Positions 55,654-63,771 of a stretch of 64,000 bases of DNA are shown here, one piece after another. The first letter of the stretch is position 1, and each line of letters opens with the position of its first letter. The notes under the pieces were generated by a model. It saw only the letters and a program-made list of their open reading frames with translations. It ran no database searches and was not told the origin of the DNA. The stretch is from Peptoniphilus equinus (GTDB taxonomy: Bacteria > Bacillota > Clostridia > Tissierellales > Peptoniphilaceae). The stretch is from positions 806,001 through 870,000 of the forward strand of contig NZ_CP115667.1 of the NCBI RefSeq assembly GCF_027921445.1, written 5' to 3'. The translations under genes were made by a program, and so were the position numbers.

Positions 55654-55681
55654 AGTATCTCCTTTATACCTGTCTCAAGAT

Positions 55682-57199
55682 TTAAATATACGTTGCAATA
55701 ACTAACATAATGATGGCAAACACGGCGAGAACGCCGAGGAACGGCGCCACCCATTTAATCCATTTGTCATAAGGTACACCGGCGAGCTCAAGGGATGGCA
55801 AAATGAGGCCTGTCGGTGTGAGAAATGCCATCCAGCCCTGTCCGTAGTTATAGGCCGTTACGACGACGTCACGACTGATATTGACCGTATCTGCAAGGGG
55901 CGCAAAAATTGGCATGGAAAGCGTCGCAAGACCTGAGGACGATGGAATAAAAAGTCCCAGTATGGAGAAAATCCCCATGTGAACCACGGAGAAGATACCG
56001 CCGTTCATGCCGTCGACAAAGTTTGCCGTATAATACAGTATAGTATCAGAAATCATGCCGTTGTCCATAACAATATTGACGGCACGTGCCACGCCGCAAA
56101 CAATGGCAACGGACACCAAATCTGCCGCGCCGGCTAGAAAAGTATTCACAGCCTGCTTTTCACCCAGTCCGGAGATGACCATATTCAACATGGCGGTCAC
56201 CATAAAAATAGCGGACATTTCAGTAAACCACCAGCCCTGTGTGAAATCGCCCCACACCATAATAGGGAACCCGAGCATAAAAATGAGCAGTGTCAGCTTG
56301 CGAGATGTGGTGAATTCATAGTCACCGTCCGCCTCCGATTCGTTTTGAAGCTCACGAAGATGGGCCATTTCAAGGGACACGACAGAGCGGGATGGATCGT
56401 TCTTGACTCGGTTCGCATAGCGATAGATAAAGAATAGATTGAGGACGCATGCGCCGATCAGTCCGATCACCCGCATGCCCAGACCCAATTTGAAATTGAT
56501 GCCGGCAGCGGTCGATCCGATAATAATGGAGAACGGATTCACCGTAGAGAACATCGTCCCCACACTGCTCGCCATAAAAATAACCGCCACTAACGTCATG
56601 GCATCATACCCTGCCGCAAAAAAGACCGGCATGAGAATCGGATACAGAGCTATGGTCTCTTCTGCAAGACCGAAAGTCGTACCGCCGAGAGCAATCAAGA
56701 GATAGATGACCACAAGCAGAAGAAATTCCTTGCCCTTGGTCTTTTTCGACAACGCCGCCATCCCGGCATTGATGGACCCGGAAGCGTTCAGGATGCCGAT
56801 GTTCCCGCCGATCATTAAAATAAAAATCATAATATCGGCAGTGTCCACGACCCCGTCAATCGGTGCTTTTAGAAAGGCGCCGATTCCCTGAGGATTGCTC
56901 TCGATAGACTGATATGTATTCGGAACGGCGATAGGCTTGGTGATGTCTCCGCCGGTGAATTTATCCATGGTGATGGAAATATTCAAATCATCTAAAGTCT
57001 TTTGTTCACCGGGTAGCTCGGTAACATTGCCGCTTTGATCGACAACTTCAAAAAAGCCGCTGTCACTGTTATAGCTCATGCGTTGGTACTGACCGGCCGG
57101 TATGACATAAGTTAAGACACAGGCAAAGGCCAGCACAAGAAATAATACGGTTAACGCTGTAGGAAAAGTGCGTTTTTTCTTTTGTTGTTTTGTTTCCAT
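55682..57199 (-). CDS. YfcC-family (DcuC-like) membrane carrier
   Basis: 505 aa with about 12 membrane helices. Family features: start TALTVLFLVLAFACVLTYVI with PAGQY, GGTTFGLAEETIALYPILMP and IPSSSGLATLSMPIFAPLAD in the two hairpin regions. YfcC/AbgT/DcuC relatives move C4-dicarboxylates, amino acids or short peptides; here a peptide or amino-acid substrate is inferred from co-transcription with pepT. AGAGAGGTGA precedes the ATG. Confidence 0.88.
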   Translation of the reverse strand: METKQQKKKRTFPTALTVLFLVLAFACVLTYVIPAGQYQRMSYNSDSGFFEVVDQSGNVTELPGEQKTLDDLNISITMDKFTGGDITKPIAVPNTYQSIESNPQGIGAFLKAPIDGVVDTADIMIFILMIGGNIGILNASGSINAGMAALSKKTKGKEFLLLVVIYLLIALGGTTFGLAEETIALYPILMPVFFAAGYDAMTLVAVIFMASSVGTMFSTVNPFSIIIGSTAAGINFKLGLGMRVIGLIGACVLNLFFIYRYANRVKNDPSRSVVSLEMAHLRELQNESEADGDYEFTTSRKLTLLIFMLGFPIMVWGDFTQGWWFTEMSAIFMVTAMLNMVISGLGEKQAVNTFLAGAADLVSVAIVCGVARAVNIVMDNGMISDTILYYTANFVDGMNGGIFSVVHMGIFSILGLFIPSSSGLATLSMPIFAPLADTVNISRDVVVTAYNYGQGWMAFLTPTGLILPSLELAGVPYDKWIKWVAPFLGVLAVFAIIMLVIATYI

Positions 57200-57205
57200 A
57201 AAATC

Positions 57206-57245
57206 ACCTCTCTGTTATTTTAGTACAACAACAGAGAGGTTTCAA
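57206..57245 (-). promoter_or_regulatory. yfcC-pepT promoter embedded in an 11-bp inverted repeat
   Basis: Minus strand TTGAAA (57245-57240), 17-bp spacer, TAAAAT (57222-57217). ACCTCTCTGTT at 57206-57216 and its exact complement at 57230-57240 flank the -10, one arm filling the spacer and the other the start region. This is the layout of a repressor operator. Confidence 0.65.
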
Positions 57246-57330
57246 CAAATAAAGATATTCCTTAATATATGTTTATTCATTTAGTGTGGCACGTTGCCAA
57301 AGTGTCTCGCCACGCTCTCACTCACCCGAC

Positions 57331-58443
57331 TCAATAGATAACTTTGTCTAAAATGCCGTGGAGATGAGAGAGAACCAGACCATAGTTGGTGACAGGTATC
57401 CCTTTTTTCGCCGCCTGCTCCATCCGATAGAGCACTCGGGCACGGTTGAACATGCAACTGCCGCACATAATGACCACGTCATAGTCCAACGGTTCAGGAA
57501 AATCCAGCCCTCGAGAAAAATCAATGGTCATGTCGCCATACCGTGCTCTAAGGAGCTTTGGAATCTTCACACGACCGATGTCCTCTTCCAGCGGGGCATG
57601 GGTACATGCCTCGGCAATTAACACCTTAGAGTCGGCATCTAAGGTGTCGAGCACCCTCGCACCTGCCACGAGCGTTTCAATATCCCCCTTTGCTCGAGCC
57701 ATCAAAATAGAAAAAGACGTGATGGGAATCTCACCGATCCGAGGGTAGACTTCATGAAAAGCCTGAGAGTCCGTCACGACTAAATCCGGCGGCGTCCGCA
57801 AACCCTCTAACGTCTTTTGAAGCTGCTCCGGCTTGGTGGAAATCACCGTACAGTTTAAATCCAACAGCGCCCGCGTCGTTTGCACCTGAGGAAGAATCAA
57901 ACGCCCCGTAGGAGCGGCAATGTCCTGAGGCATGACCAGCACCACAGTCTCCTCTCCACGAAGCAGACCATCAAAGAGCGGCCGTTCTTTGACCAGGTGT
58001 TTCGCCGCCGTTTGGAGGGCAGCAAGCACATGCCCTTTGTCAAAAGGCACATACGCCGCTTTCTGCGCGCCATTTTTGACTTTGATAAGAGGCTTCTTAC
58101 TCGCTGTCAAAAACTTCAGCAACGCCTCATTGACCTCAAAGCGCTCGACATAAATTAAAATGTCGCACTCTTCCAAGACCTTTTCCGTGCGGTTCATACG
58201 CAGTGCGCCCAGTTCCGAAACGTCACTGTACCCCGCCGTGTCAATGAACGTGACGGGTCCGACGCCTTTCACCTCCATAGCCTTATAGACCGGGTCCGTG
58301 GTCGTTCCCGGCTGAGCCGAGACCAAGGACGTCCCCTGCCCCGTGAGAAGATTTAACAGCGTAGACTTCCCCGCATTGGTGTCGCCGAAGATACCGATGT
58401 GAATACGCAGGCCTTTCGATGGCATATTAGAATCTGAAATCAC
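57331..58443 (-). CDS. hydF: [FeFe]-hydrogenase maturation GTPase HydF
   Basis: About 370 aa. GTPase motifs GIFGDTNAGKSTLLNLL, TTTDPVYKAME and DTAGYSDVSELG, then the cluster-binding region with EACTHAPLEEDIGRVKIP and CGSCMFNRA. HydF is the scaffold on which the 2Fe subcluster is assembled before transfer to the hydrogenase. The start is uncertain: GTG 58443 has GAAGAGGG ahead, while ATG 58425 matches the usual family start. It overlaps hydG; visibly richer in G+C than the left part of the window. Confidence 0.95.
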   Translation of the reverse strand: MISDSNMPSKGLRIHIGIFGDTNAGKSTLLNLLTGQGTSLVSAQPGTTTDPVYKAMEVKGVGPVTFIDTAGYSDVSELGALRMNRTEKVLEECDILIYVERFEVNEALLKFLTASKKPLIKVKNGAQKAAYVPFDKGHVLAALQTAAKHLVKERPLFDGLLRGEETVVLVMPQDIAAPTGRLILPQVQTTRALLDLNCTVISTKPEQLQKTLEGLRTPPDLVVTDSQAFHEVYPRIGEIPITSFSILMARAKGDIETLVAGARVLDTLDADSKVLIAEACTHAPLEEDIGRVKIPKLLRARYGDMTIDFSRGLDFPEPLDYDVVIMCGSCMFNRARVLYRMEQAAKKGIPVTNYGLVLSHLHGILDKVIY

Positions 58444-59839
58444 GTTCACCCTCTTCAATCTTTTGGAGATACGCCGCCGTCTTAGCTCGCACCTTGTCGT
58501 TGGTAATCATGTCCAAAGACTTCGCAATCACGTCGTCTCCCAAGACTTTTGTCCTCTGTGTGCCGTAGTCCTCCATGTATTCTTTCAGTGTAATCAACGC
58601 ATTGGGATGACAGCAGTTGACAATTTGACCGCTCTTAAGCAGGGACATAAACCGGTCGCCGGTTCGTCCCTCACGGTAGCAGGCCGTGCAGAAAGACGGG
58701 ATATGACCCAGCTCTAAGAGCCAGTTAATCACCTCATTGAGGGAGCGGGTGTCCGACACGTCAAACTGAGCGGATTTTTCTTCAATGTCTTTAATGTAGC
58801 CGCCCACAGCAGTCCGTGACCCTCCGGAAATCTGGCTCACACCAAGCTCCAGTGCTTTCTCGCGCATAGTCATGGATTCCCGTGTGGAGATAATCATACC
58901 GGTGTACGGCACAGCGATGCGAATCAGTGCAATGATTTTTTCAAACGTTGTATCGTCCAGCGCATTGGAAAAATCCGACGTATCAATGTCATCGGCAGGG
59001 CAGATTCGGGGCACGGAAATCGTGTGAGGCCCCACCCCAAACTTGGCTTCCAAGTGTTCAGCGTGCATCAAAAGCCCCACCAACTCATAGTGATAGTTTT
59101 CCAAACCGAAGAGCACGCCCAGTCCCACATCGTCAATGCCCCCTTCCATGGCGCGGTCCATGGCTTCCGTGTGATAGGCATAGTCGGCTTTCGGTCCGGT
59201 GGGGTGCTGCTGTTCATAGTTGTCTTTGTTGTAGGTCTCCTGGAAGAGAATGTACGTCCCGATCCCCACTTCTTTCAGCTTGCGATACGATGCCACATCC
59301 GTGGCGGCAATATTCACATTCACCCGCCGAATAGCACCGTTTTTGTGCTTGGTGGCATAAATCGTGCGAATGGACTCCAGTACATACTCCAGCGGATTGT
59401 GTACCGGATCTTCCCCAAGCTCCAAAGCCAATCGTTTGTGACCCATGTCCTGCAGGGCAATCACCTCGTCCCGTATCTCCTCCTGAGTCAGTTTAAGCCG
59501 GGGAATCATCTTATTCTTGGCATGGTACGGACAGTACACACAGCCGTTGACACAGTAATTGGACAGATACAGGGGCGCAAAAAGGACAATGCGGTTGCCG
59601 TAAAATTTCAACTTAATCTCTCTGGCGATGGCCTTCATGGCATCGATGACCGCCGGATCCTTCGCGCCTAAAAGAATGGCCGCTTCCCTGTGGTTCAATC
59701 CCTTCAGCGACTTCGCCTTCTCCAAAAGCTCGTAGTGCAGCTTCGTATTGTCCCTATTCTTCTTGGCATAGTTCAGTGACGCTATAATTTCATCGTGATC
59801 AATAAATTCATTGGCACGACTGCTCAATTTGTTATACAT
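58427..59839 (-). CDS. hydG: [FeFe]-hydrogenase maturase HydG (tyrosine lyase)
   Basis: About 470 aa radical SAM enzyme. SAM cluster motif CVNGCVYC (CxxxCxxC) after APLYLSNY, and the C-terminal second cluster site SFCTACYREGRTGDRFM with a further Cys in NCCHPNA. It cleaves tyrosine to give CO and cyanide ligands. ATG 59839 follows GAGGAG by 7 nt and overlaps hydE by 8 nt. Confidence 0.97.
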   Translation of the reverse strand: MYNKLSSRANEFIDHDEIIASLNYAKKNRDNTKLHYELLEKAKSLKGLNHREAAILLGAKDPAVIDAMKAIAREIKLKFYGNRIVLFAPLYLSNYCVNGCVYCPYHAKNKMIPRLKLTQEEIRDEVIALQDMGHKRLALELGEDPVHNPLEYVLESIRTIYATKHKNGAIRRVNVNIAATDVASYRKLKEVGIGTYILFQETYNKDNYEQQHPTGPKADYAYHTEAMDRAMEGGIDDVGLGVLFGLENYHYELVGLLMHAEHLEAKFGVGPHTISVPRICPADDIDTSDFSNALDDTTFEKIIALIRIAVPYTGMIISTRESMTMREKALELGVSQISGGSRTAVGGYIKDIEEKSAQFDVSDTRSLNEVINWLLELGHIPSFCTACYREGRTGDRFMSLLKSGQIVNCCHPNALITLKEYMEDYGTQRTKVLGDDVIAKSLDMITNDKVRAKTAAYLQKIEEGERDFRF

Positions 59840-60881
59840 GAAAATCTCCTCGGTCCATGACAACCTCTCGGCCCAATCCTTTCATGATAGCCTTTAAGTC
59901 ATCTAAGTTTTCAGCAGCTTCTATTTTAAAACACGCCTTGTCATCGTAGAGCGCGTAGTCCTTTCGATGGCGTGGGGGTGTTAAATTCGGCATATAGACA
60001 TTGCACGCATAGGTGATGGCATCGTCCCGCCCGGTTTTCGAGAGGGTGTTCAGCGATGTCGTGGCGGGAATATTAGCCTTGGGAAACATCAACCGCAGCA
60101 CACACAGCAAAAACAACGTGAGTTCCACAGAGCCTGCCGGCTCATTCTCAAACGGCGTATGCTTTGCCGGAATAAACGGCCCGATCCCCACCATCTCCGG
60201 CTGAAGCTCATGGAGATACACCAGATCCTCCGCAAGTGTAGCATAAGTCTGTCCCGGCGTGCCCACCATAATCCCCGATCCCGTCTGGTACCCCAAAGCC
60301 TTTAAATCCGATAGCGCCCGCAGACGATTCTCAAGGGACATCGTCTCGGGATGGAGTTGATAGTAGTGGTCGCGGTTTTTCGTCTCATGACGAAGCAAAA
60401 AGCGATCCGCCCCGTGGCTTTTATAGGCCTCAAGCGTCGCCGTATCTTTTTCCCCGATGGAAAGCGTGATGGCGGCCTCAGGATTGATGTGATGAATGCT
60501 GTCAAGCACATCCATAAGAAACGCATCGGACAGTCCCGGATCCTCGCCCCCTTGAAGCACAAAGGTCTTAAACCCCATATCCGTCCCCAGTCTCACACTC
60601 TTTAAAATCTCATCTTTCGTCAGTCGATACCGGCTCACGTAATCATTGTCCCGTCGAATGCCGCAGTAAAAACAGTTGTTGCGGCAGTAGTTGGAAATCT
60701 CGATGAGCCCCCGCACATAAAGCGTACGGTGAAACGACTTTGTCGTCACCGCTTTCGCCGACTGTTGAATCTCTTTTTTCACCACGTCCCGGTGGGTCAA
60801 AAGTTGTTCAAACTTCTCGCCACTGAGTCGACGGGTCTTAATCAGCTCGTCGGCTAATTGTTTTATATCAGATTTATACAT
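59832..60881 (-). CDS. hydE: [FeFe]-hydrogenase maturase HydE
   Basis: 349 aa radical SAM enzyme. Cluster motif CRNNCFYC after RGLIEISNY, and LQGGEDPG plus SGIMVGTPGQTYATLAEDL. HydE acts on the synthon that gives the dithiomethylamine-bridged dimetal precursor. First gene of the hydEGF operon; GTGAGGTAATT precedes the ATG. No hydrogenase structural gene is in the window. Confidence 0.96.
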   Translation of the reverse strand: MYKSDIKQLADELIKTRRLSGEKFEQLLTHRDVVKKEIQQSAKAVTTKSFHRTLYVRGLIEISNYCRNNCFYCGIRRDNDYVSRYRLTKDEILKSVRLGTDMGFKTFVLQGGEDPGLSDAFLMDVLDSIHHINPEAAITLSIGEKDTATLEAYKSHGADRFLLRHETKNRDHYYQLHPETMSLENRLRALSDLKALGYQTGSGIMVGTPGQTYATLAEDLVYLHELQPEMVGIGPFIPAKHTPFENEPAGSVELTLFLLCVLRLMFPKANIPATTSLNTLSKTGRDDAITYACNVYMPNLTPPRHRKDYALYDDKACFKIEAAENLDDLKAIMKGLGREVVMDRGDFHV

Positions 60882-61033
60882 AATTACCTCACGGGAACTA
60901 GTATATCACAATAATCTAATTTTGATGACCGGAATTGTCACGGGACCGTGATATAACATCCCTGCCGCACCATAGCTCCGGAGGGAATTCTGACCTCTCT
61001 CGGTGCAAAAGAGCGTGCTATCCCCTTGCAAAC
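60882..61033 (-). promoter_or_regulatory. hydE upstream region with palindrome
   Basis: Minus strand TATACT (60905-60900) is a -10 without a good -35. Centred about 52 bp upstream of the start is TCACGG-GA-CCGTGA (60938-60951), a perfect inverted repeat placed like an activator site. TCACGGGA recurs at 60889-60896. The rest, up to the surface-gene terminator, holds nothing recognised. Confidence 0.45.
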
Positions 61034-61067
61034 AAAAAAAGAGACAAATACAAAGTACTTGTCTCTT
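61034..61067 (-). terminator. Intrinsic terminator after the surface-protein gene
   Basis: AAGAGACAA/TTGTCTCTT stem with an 11-nt loop, then TTTTT on the minus strand. Confidence 0.8.
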
Positions 61068-61097
61068 GTCCCACGTCGGGATAGTTTAACCTATAGC

Positions 61098-63158
61098 TTA
61101 GTTTGCATCCACGGACAGTACGTCGGTCCAGTTTTCCAATTGGCGACCGAAGGCGTCGATGCCGCCTCGGCGTTCTAGTCGGTGGGTGTTCGCCGCTTCG
61201 ACGATCTCATAGTAGTACCAGTCGGTGACGTTGAGGTCGGTGAAGGCTTTGAGCTCGCTGTGGTCTTCCACGGCAACGCCGTCGGCCACACGGTCAAACA
61301 TGCGGTTTAAGATCGTGACGGCTTCACCACGAGTGAGTGTCGCGTCAGGACGGAAGGTCCCGTCGTCGTAGCCGATGATGCGCTTGTTCCCTGCGATTTT
61401 TTCAATGGCCGCTTCGTACTTGTGACCGTCGATGTCGGAGAAGGTCGCTTGTTCGGTGCTGTCTTTGTCTAAGACGGCGAGCATGGCGGCAAATTCCCCG
61501 CGGGTGATGGCGTCGTTCGGACGGAGCTTCCCGTCTTTATCATCAAGCATGCTCAGGGCTTTGGCAGTGAGGACGTAGTCGCTGTACCATGCGTTAGCGT
61601 CCACGTCGTGGTAGACGGCATCGTCGTGGGTGAGGCTCTTGCCTGCCAGGCGAAGGACCATGGCGGCGGCTTCACCGCGGGTGACTTCGCCTTCTGCCAT
61701 TACGGTGCCGTCAGGATAGCCGGTGAGGTAGGCGGTGTGAACTTCAGTGTCCTTGTCTTTTGCCGGTTCAGGAAGGGGTGCCACAAGCCATGACCCCGAT
61801 GAGGTTGGTTCCTCAGGAACGTCCGGTTCAGTCGGTATCGGATTGGTCAGATAGAGATGGATTTGAGATGCGGTGGCGGCGTCCTCCTCGCTGATGATAA
61901 AGCGTTGGTCGTTACTTTCTTCAGTTTTATAGATGGTTCCGTCGGCGTCGTAATAGTCAATGGTAAACGGACCTTTGAGTGCCACGTCAGTACTGCCGGC
62001 AGTCATCTTGCTGAGCCACACTTCTTCTAAACTCTTAGTATTGTCCAATCCGCCCAGATCTCTCACCTCAGTAAGCTTGGCGTTGCGGAAATCTATTTTT
62101 TGTACTTTTTCAGCGCCATAGAACATGTCGTTCATAGTTTCAATACTGGATAAGTCCCACTTGCTGACGTCAGGGTTCGCTGACGGCGTATTGTAAAACG
62201 CATAATGCATAAATTGAACATTAGCAGTGTCCCACTTACTTACATCGGGATTGGCTAATGGCGCGTTCATAAATATCCCTGCAATAGACCCAACATTAGA
62301 TATATTCCAGTTGCTCACATCAGGATTGGCTACTAATGCATAAGAAAACATCTCACTCATATCTAAAATATTTGAGGTATTCCAACGGCTAACATCAGGA
62401 TCAGCCGATTGTGCATTAAAAAACATACCGTGTATATCTATAACTTTAGAGACATCCCACTGACTCACATCAGGATTCGCTGATGACGTATCTGCAAACA
62501 TATAGCTCATATTCGTGACATTGGAGGTATCCCACTGACTCACATCGAGATTGACCGATCTCGTATGTGCAAACATATATTTCATATCCGTGACATTAGA
62601 GGTGTCCCACTGACTCACATCGAGATTGAGGGATTGCGCAGATTCAAACATTGAACTCATAGTTGTGACATTGGAGGTATCCCACTGACTCACATCGAGA
62701 TTGGGCGATCTTGCTCCGCCAAACATCATTCTCATATCTGTCACGTTGGAGGTGTCCCAGTTGCTCACATCGAGACTGATAAATGCCGTCGTCTTAAACA
62801 TCCCATACATATTCTTGACATTGGAGGTATCAATGTCGGCAGCTATATCAATCTGTCCATCAAATTCACTAAATAAATAAGAAGAATCATCCGGAAACTG
62901 TACCCCGGATTCGATGGATACGAATGGTTGTGAGTCGAAAAAATCCTTGTGATTCCTCTTGAAGTCATCCCATAACTTATTATCCATTTTACCGTTGCCG
63001 TACACTCGAACGGTCTTCGCCTCCGCATTATAGTCCATATGTACACTGCCATCACTTGAAATCTCATAGGTTTCAATCTCAGCCGCCCACACGTGGGTAG
63101 TGACGGTGACGAGCAGGCACAGCCACAGCGCCAGTGCCGTGACAATTTTCTTTTTCAT
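61098..63158 (-). CDS. Secreted BspA-like (DUF285 repeat) surface protein with SLH anchor
   Basis: 686 aa. A signal peptide (MKKKIVTALALWLCLLVTVT, cut after VWA), a short beta domain, about ten 24-residue repeats (residues 108-353) of the type WDTSNVTDMxxMFxxAxSxNLDVSQ, a C-terminal linker (PTEPDVPEEP), and three SLH domains (about 470-670; VTRGEAAAMVLRL, ITRGEFAAMLAVL, LTRGEAVTILNRM) that bind secondary wall polymer. DUF285 proteins are surface antigens and adhesins in mycoplasmas and mucosal bacteria. AAGGAGGG precedes the ATG. The upstream leader with repeats and terminator suggests switchable expression. Confidence 0.92.
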   Translation of the reverse strand: MKKKIVTALALWLCLLVTVTTHVWAAEIETYEISSDGSVHMDYNAEAKTVRVYGNGKMDNKLWDDFKRNHKDFFDSQPFVSIESGVQFPDDSSYLFSEFDGQIDIAADIDTSNVKNMYGMFKTTAFISLDVSNWDTSNVTDMRMMFGGARSPNLDVSQWDTSNVTTMSSMFESAQSLNLDVSQWDTSNVTDMKYMFAHTRSVNLDVSQWDTSNVTNMSYMFADTSSANPDVSQWDVSKVIDIHGMFFNAQSADPDVSRWNTSNILDMSEMFSYALVANPDVSNWNISNVGSIAGIFMNAPLANPDVSKWDTANVQFMHYAFYNTPSANPDVSKWDLSSIETMNDMFYGAEKVQKIDFRNAKLTEVRDLGGLDNTKSLEEVWLSKMTAGSTDVALKGPFTIDYYDADGTIYKTEESNDQRFIISEEDAATASQIHLYLTNPIPTEPDVPEEPTSSGSWLVAPLPEPAKDKDTEVHTAYLTGYPDGTVMAEGEVTRGEAAAMVLRLAGKSLTHDDAVYHDVDANAWYSDYVLTAKALSMLDDKDGKLRPNDAITRGEFAAMLAVLDKDSTEQATFSDIDGHKYEAAIEKIAGNKRIIGYDDGTFRPDATLTRGEAVTILNRMFDRVADGVAVEDHSELKAFTDLNVTDWYYYEIVEAANTHRLERRGGIDAFGRQLENWTDVLSVDAN
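62100..62840 (-). repeat. Tandem 72-bp coding repeats (DUF285 units)
   Basis: About ten units of 24 codons each. Units at about 62480-62790 are nearly identical at DNA level (recurrent GTCCCACTGACTCACATC on the plus strand), while those nearer the C-terminus have diverged. Such an array can gain or lose whole units without frameshift. Confidence 0.85.
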
Positions 63159-63173
63159 AGTCCCTCCTTCAAT

Positions 63174-63223
63174 AAAAAAAGCGGCAAAAATAGACCTCTT
63201 ATGTAAGGTCTACTTTGCCGCTT
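63174..63223 (-). terminator. Leader terminator/attenuator of the surface-protein gene
   Basis: On the minus strand AAGCGGCAAA pairs with TTTGCCGCTT, and inside it TAGACCT pairs with AGGTCTA, loop 8 nt; then seven T. It ends 15 nt before the ATG at 63158, with only the ribosome binding site between, so mRNA for the surface protein must pass through it. Confidence 0.85.
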
Positions 63224-63244
63224 CTATGTGGGCGCACAAAAAGA

Positions 63245-63373
63245 TTACCGTCTGTCCGTCTGTCCGTCTGTCCGTCTGTCCGTCTGTCCGTCTGTCCGTC
63301 TGTCCGTCTGTCCGTCTGTCCGTCTGTCCGTCTGTCCGTCTGTCCGTCTGAAGATTGTACCGATAGCAGTCAT
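63245..63373 (-). CDS. Candidate leader peptide spanning the octamer repeats
   Basis: 42 codons from ATG 63373 to TAA 63247-63245: MTAIGTIF followed by repeats of RRTDGQTD. AGAAAGG lies 10 nt ahead of the ATG and a promoter 33 nt ahead. All three reading frames of the 8-bp repeat encode the same cyclic peptide without stops, so repeat number alone sets where translation ends: at the present TAA, at TAG 63212 (one copy fewer), or at TAA 63201 (one copy more). Translation itself is inferred. Confidence 0.45.
   Translation of the reverse strand: MTAIGTIFRRTDGQTDRRTDGQTDRRTDGQTDRRTDGQTDRR
63248..63350. repeat. 8-bp tandem repeat, about 12.9 copies
   Basis: Uninterrupted CCGTCTGT units (GGACAGAC-type on the minus strand) over 103 bp with no variant copy. 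Perfect short arrays like this mutate by slipped-strand mispairing and mark phase-variable loci. Confidence 0.95.
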
Positions 63374-63405
63374 CTCTGTCCACCCTTTCTGTAGTTTACT
63401 CCCAA

Positions 63406-63434
63406 ATTATAATGCTTTTTTACCGCGTTGCCTA
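63406..63434 (-). promoter_or_regulatory. Probable promoter of the leader and surface-protein gene
   Basis: Minus strand TATAAT (63411-63406) with a moderate -35 TAGGCA 17 bp upstream. The predicted start near 63399 is about 26 nt before the leader ATG. Confidence 0.55.
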
Positions 63435-63691
63435 GTACTTTTTCACGATACCTCAGTTTTTTTTATAGTTTTTTCAAGCTAGGTGAGTTTTGGCTTATTC
63501 CTCGCTCAGCGAACTGACCTCGGCGTCTTTATTCGAGGATATCCCGCCTCTCAAACACCCACACACTGACACGAAGAAAGCACATCTTAGACTGCGCGAG
63601 GATACCGATGGGAAAAGCCATGGTGGTCTCCGTTCTCGACCGGAGCATGAATAAAGACGGTGAAAGTACCGATACCGTGTCCTCTCAAAAC
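63435..63691. other. Stretch without recognised gene
   Basis: Between the surface-gene promoter and the terminator of the right-edge gene I see no credible gene. A 10-bp inverted repeat CGTCTTTATT/AATAAAGACG (63524-63533 and 63650-63659) is far apart and of unclear meaning. Confidence 0.5.
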
Positions 63692-63722
63692 AAAAAGCGA
63701 CTAAGAAATTCTTAATCGCTTT
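63692..63722 (-). terminator. Intrinsic terminator after the right-edge gene
   Basis: AAAGCGA-N-TAAGAA pairs with TTCTTA-N-TCGCTTT (one mismatch), followed by TTTTTGTTTT on the minus strand. Confidence 0.72.
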
Positions 63723-63771
63723 ATCACATTGTTTGATATGACAACATGGCATGTCCGCGAACTCCCTGTGG

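Noticed and set aside
57206-57240. RNA hairpin hiding the yfcC ribosome binding site
   Set aside because: If the TTGAAA-17-TAAAAT promoter is right, one arm lies in the untranscribed spacer, so a DNA operator is more likely.
57285-57325. Terminator after hydF
   Set aside because: GTGGC/GCCAC pairing has an 18-nt loop and no T-run.
63248-63350. Possible CRISPR array
   Set aside because: Units are 8 bp with no spacers; this is a simple tandem repeat.
63100-63482. Two plus-strand open frames rich in VCPSVRLS repeats
   Set aside because: They are translations of the octamer array; the promoter, ribosome binding site and regulated gene are on the minus strand.
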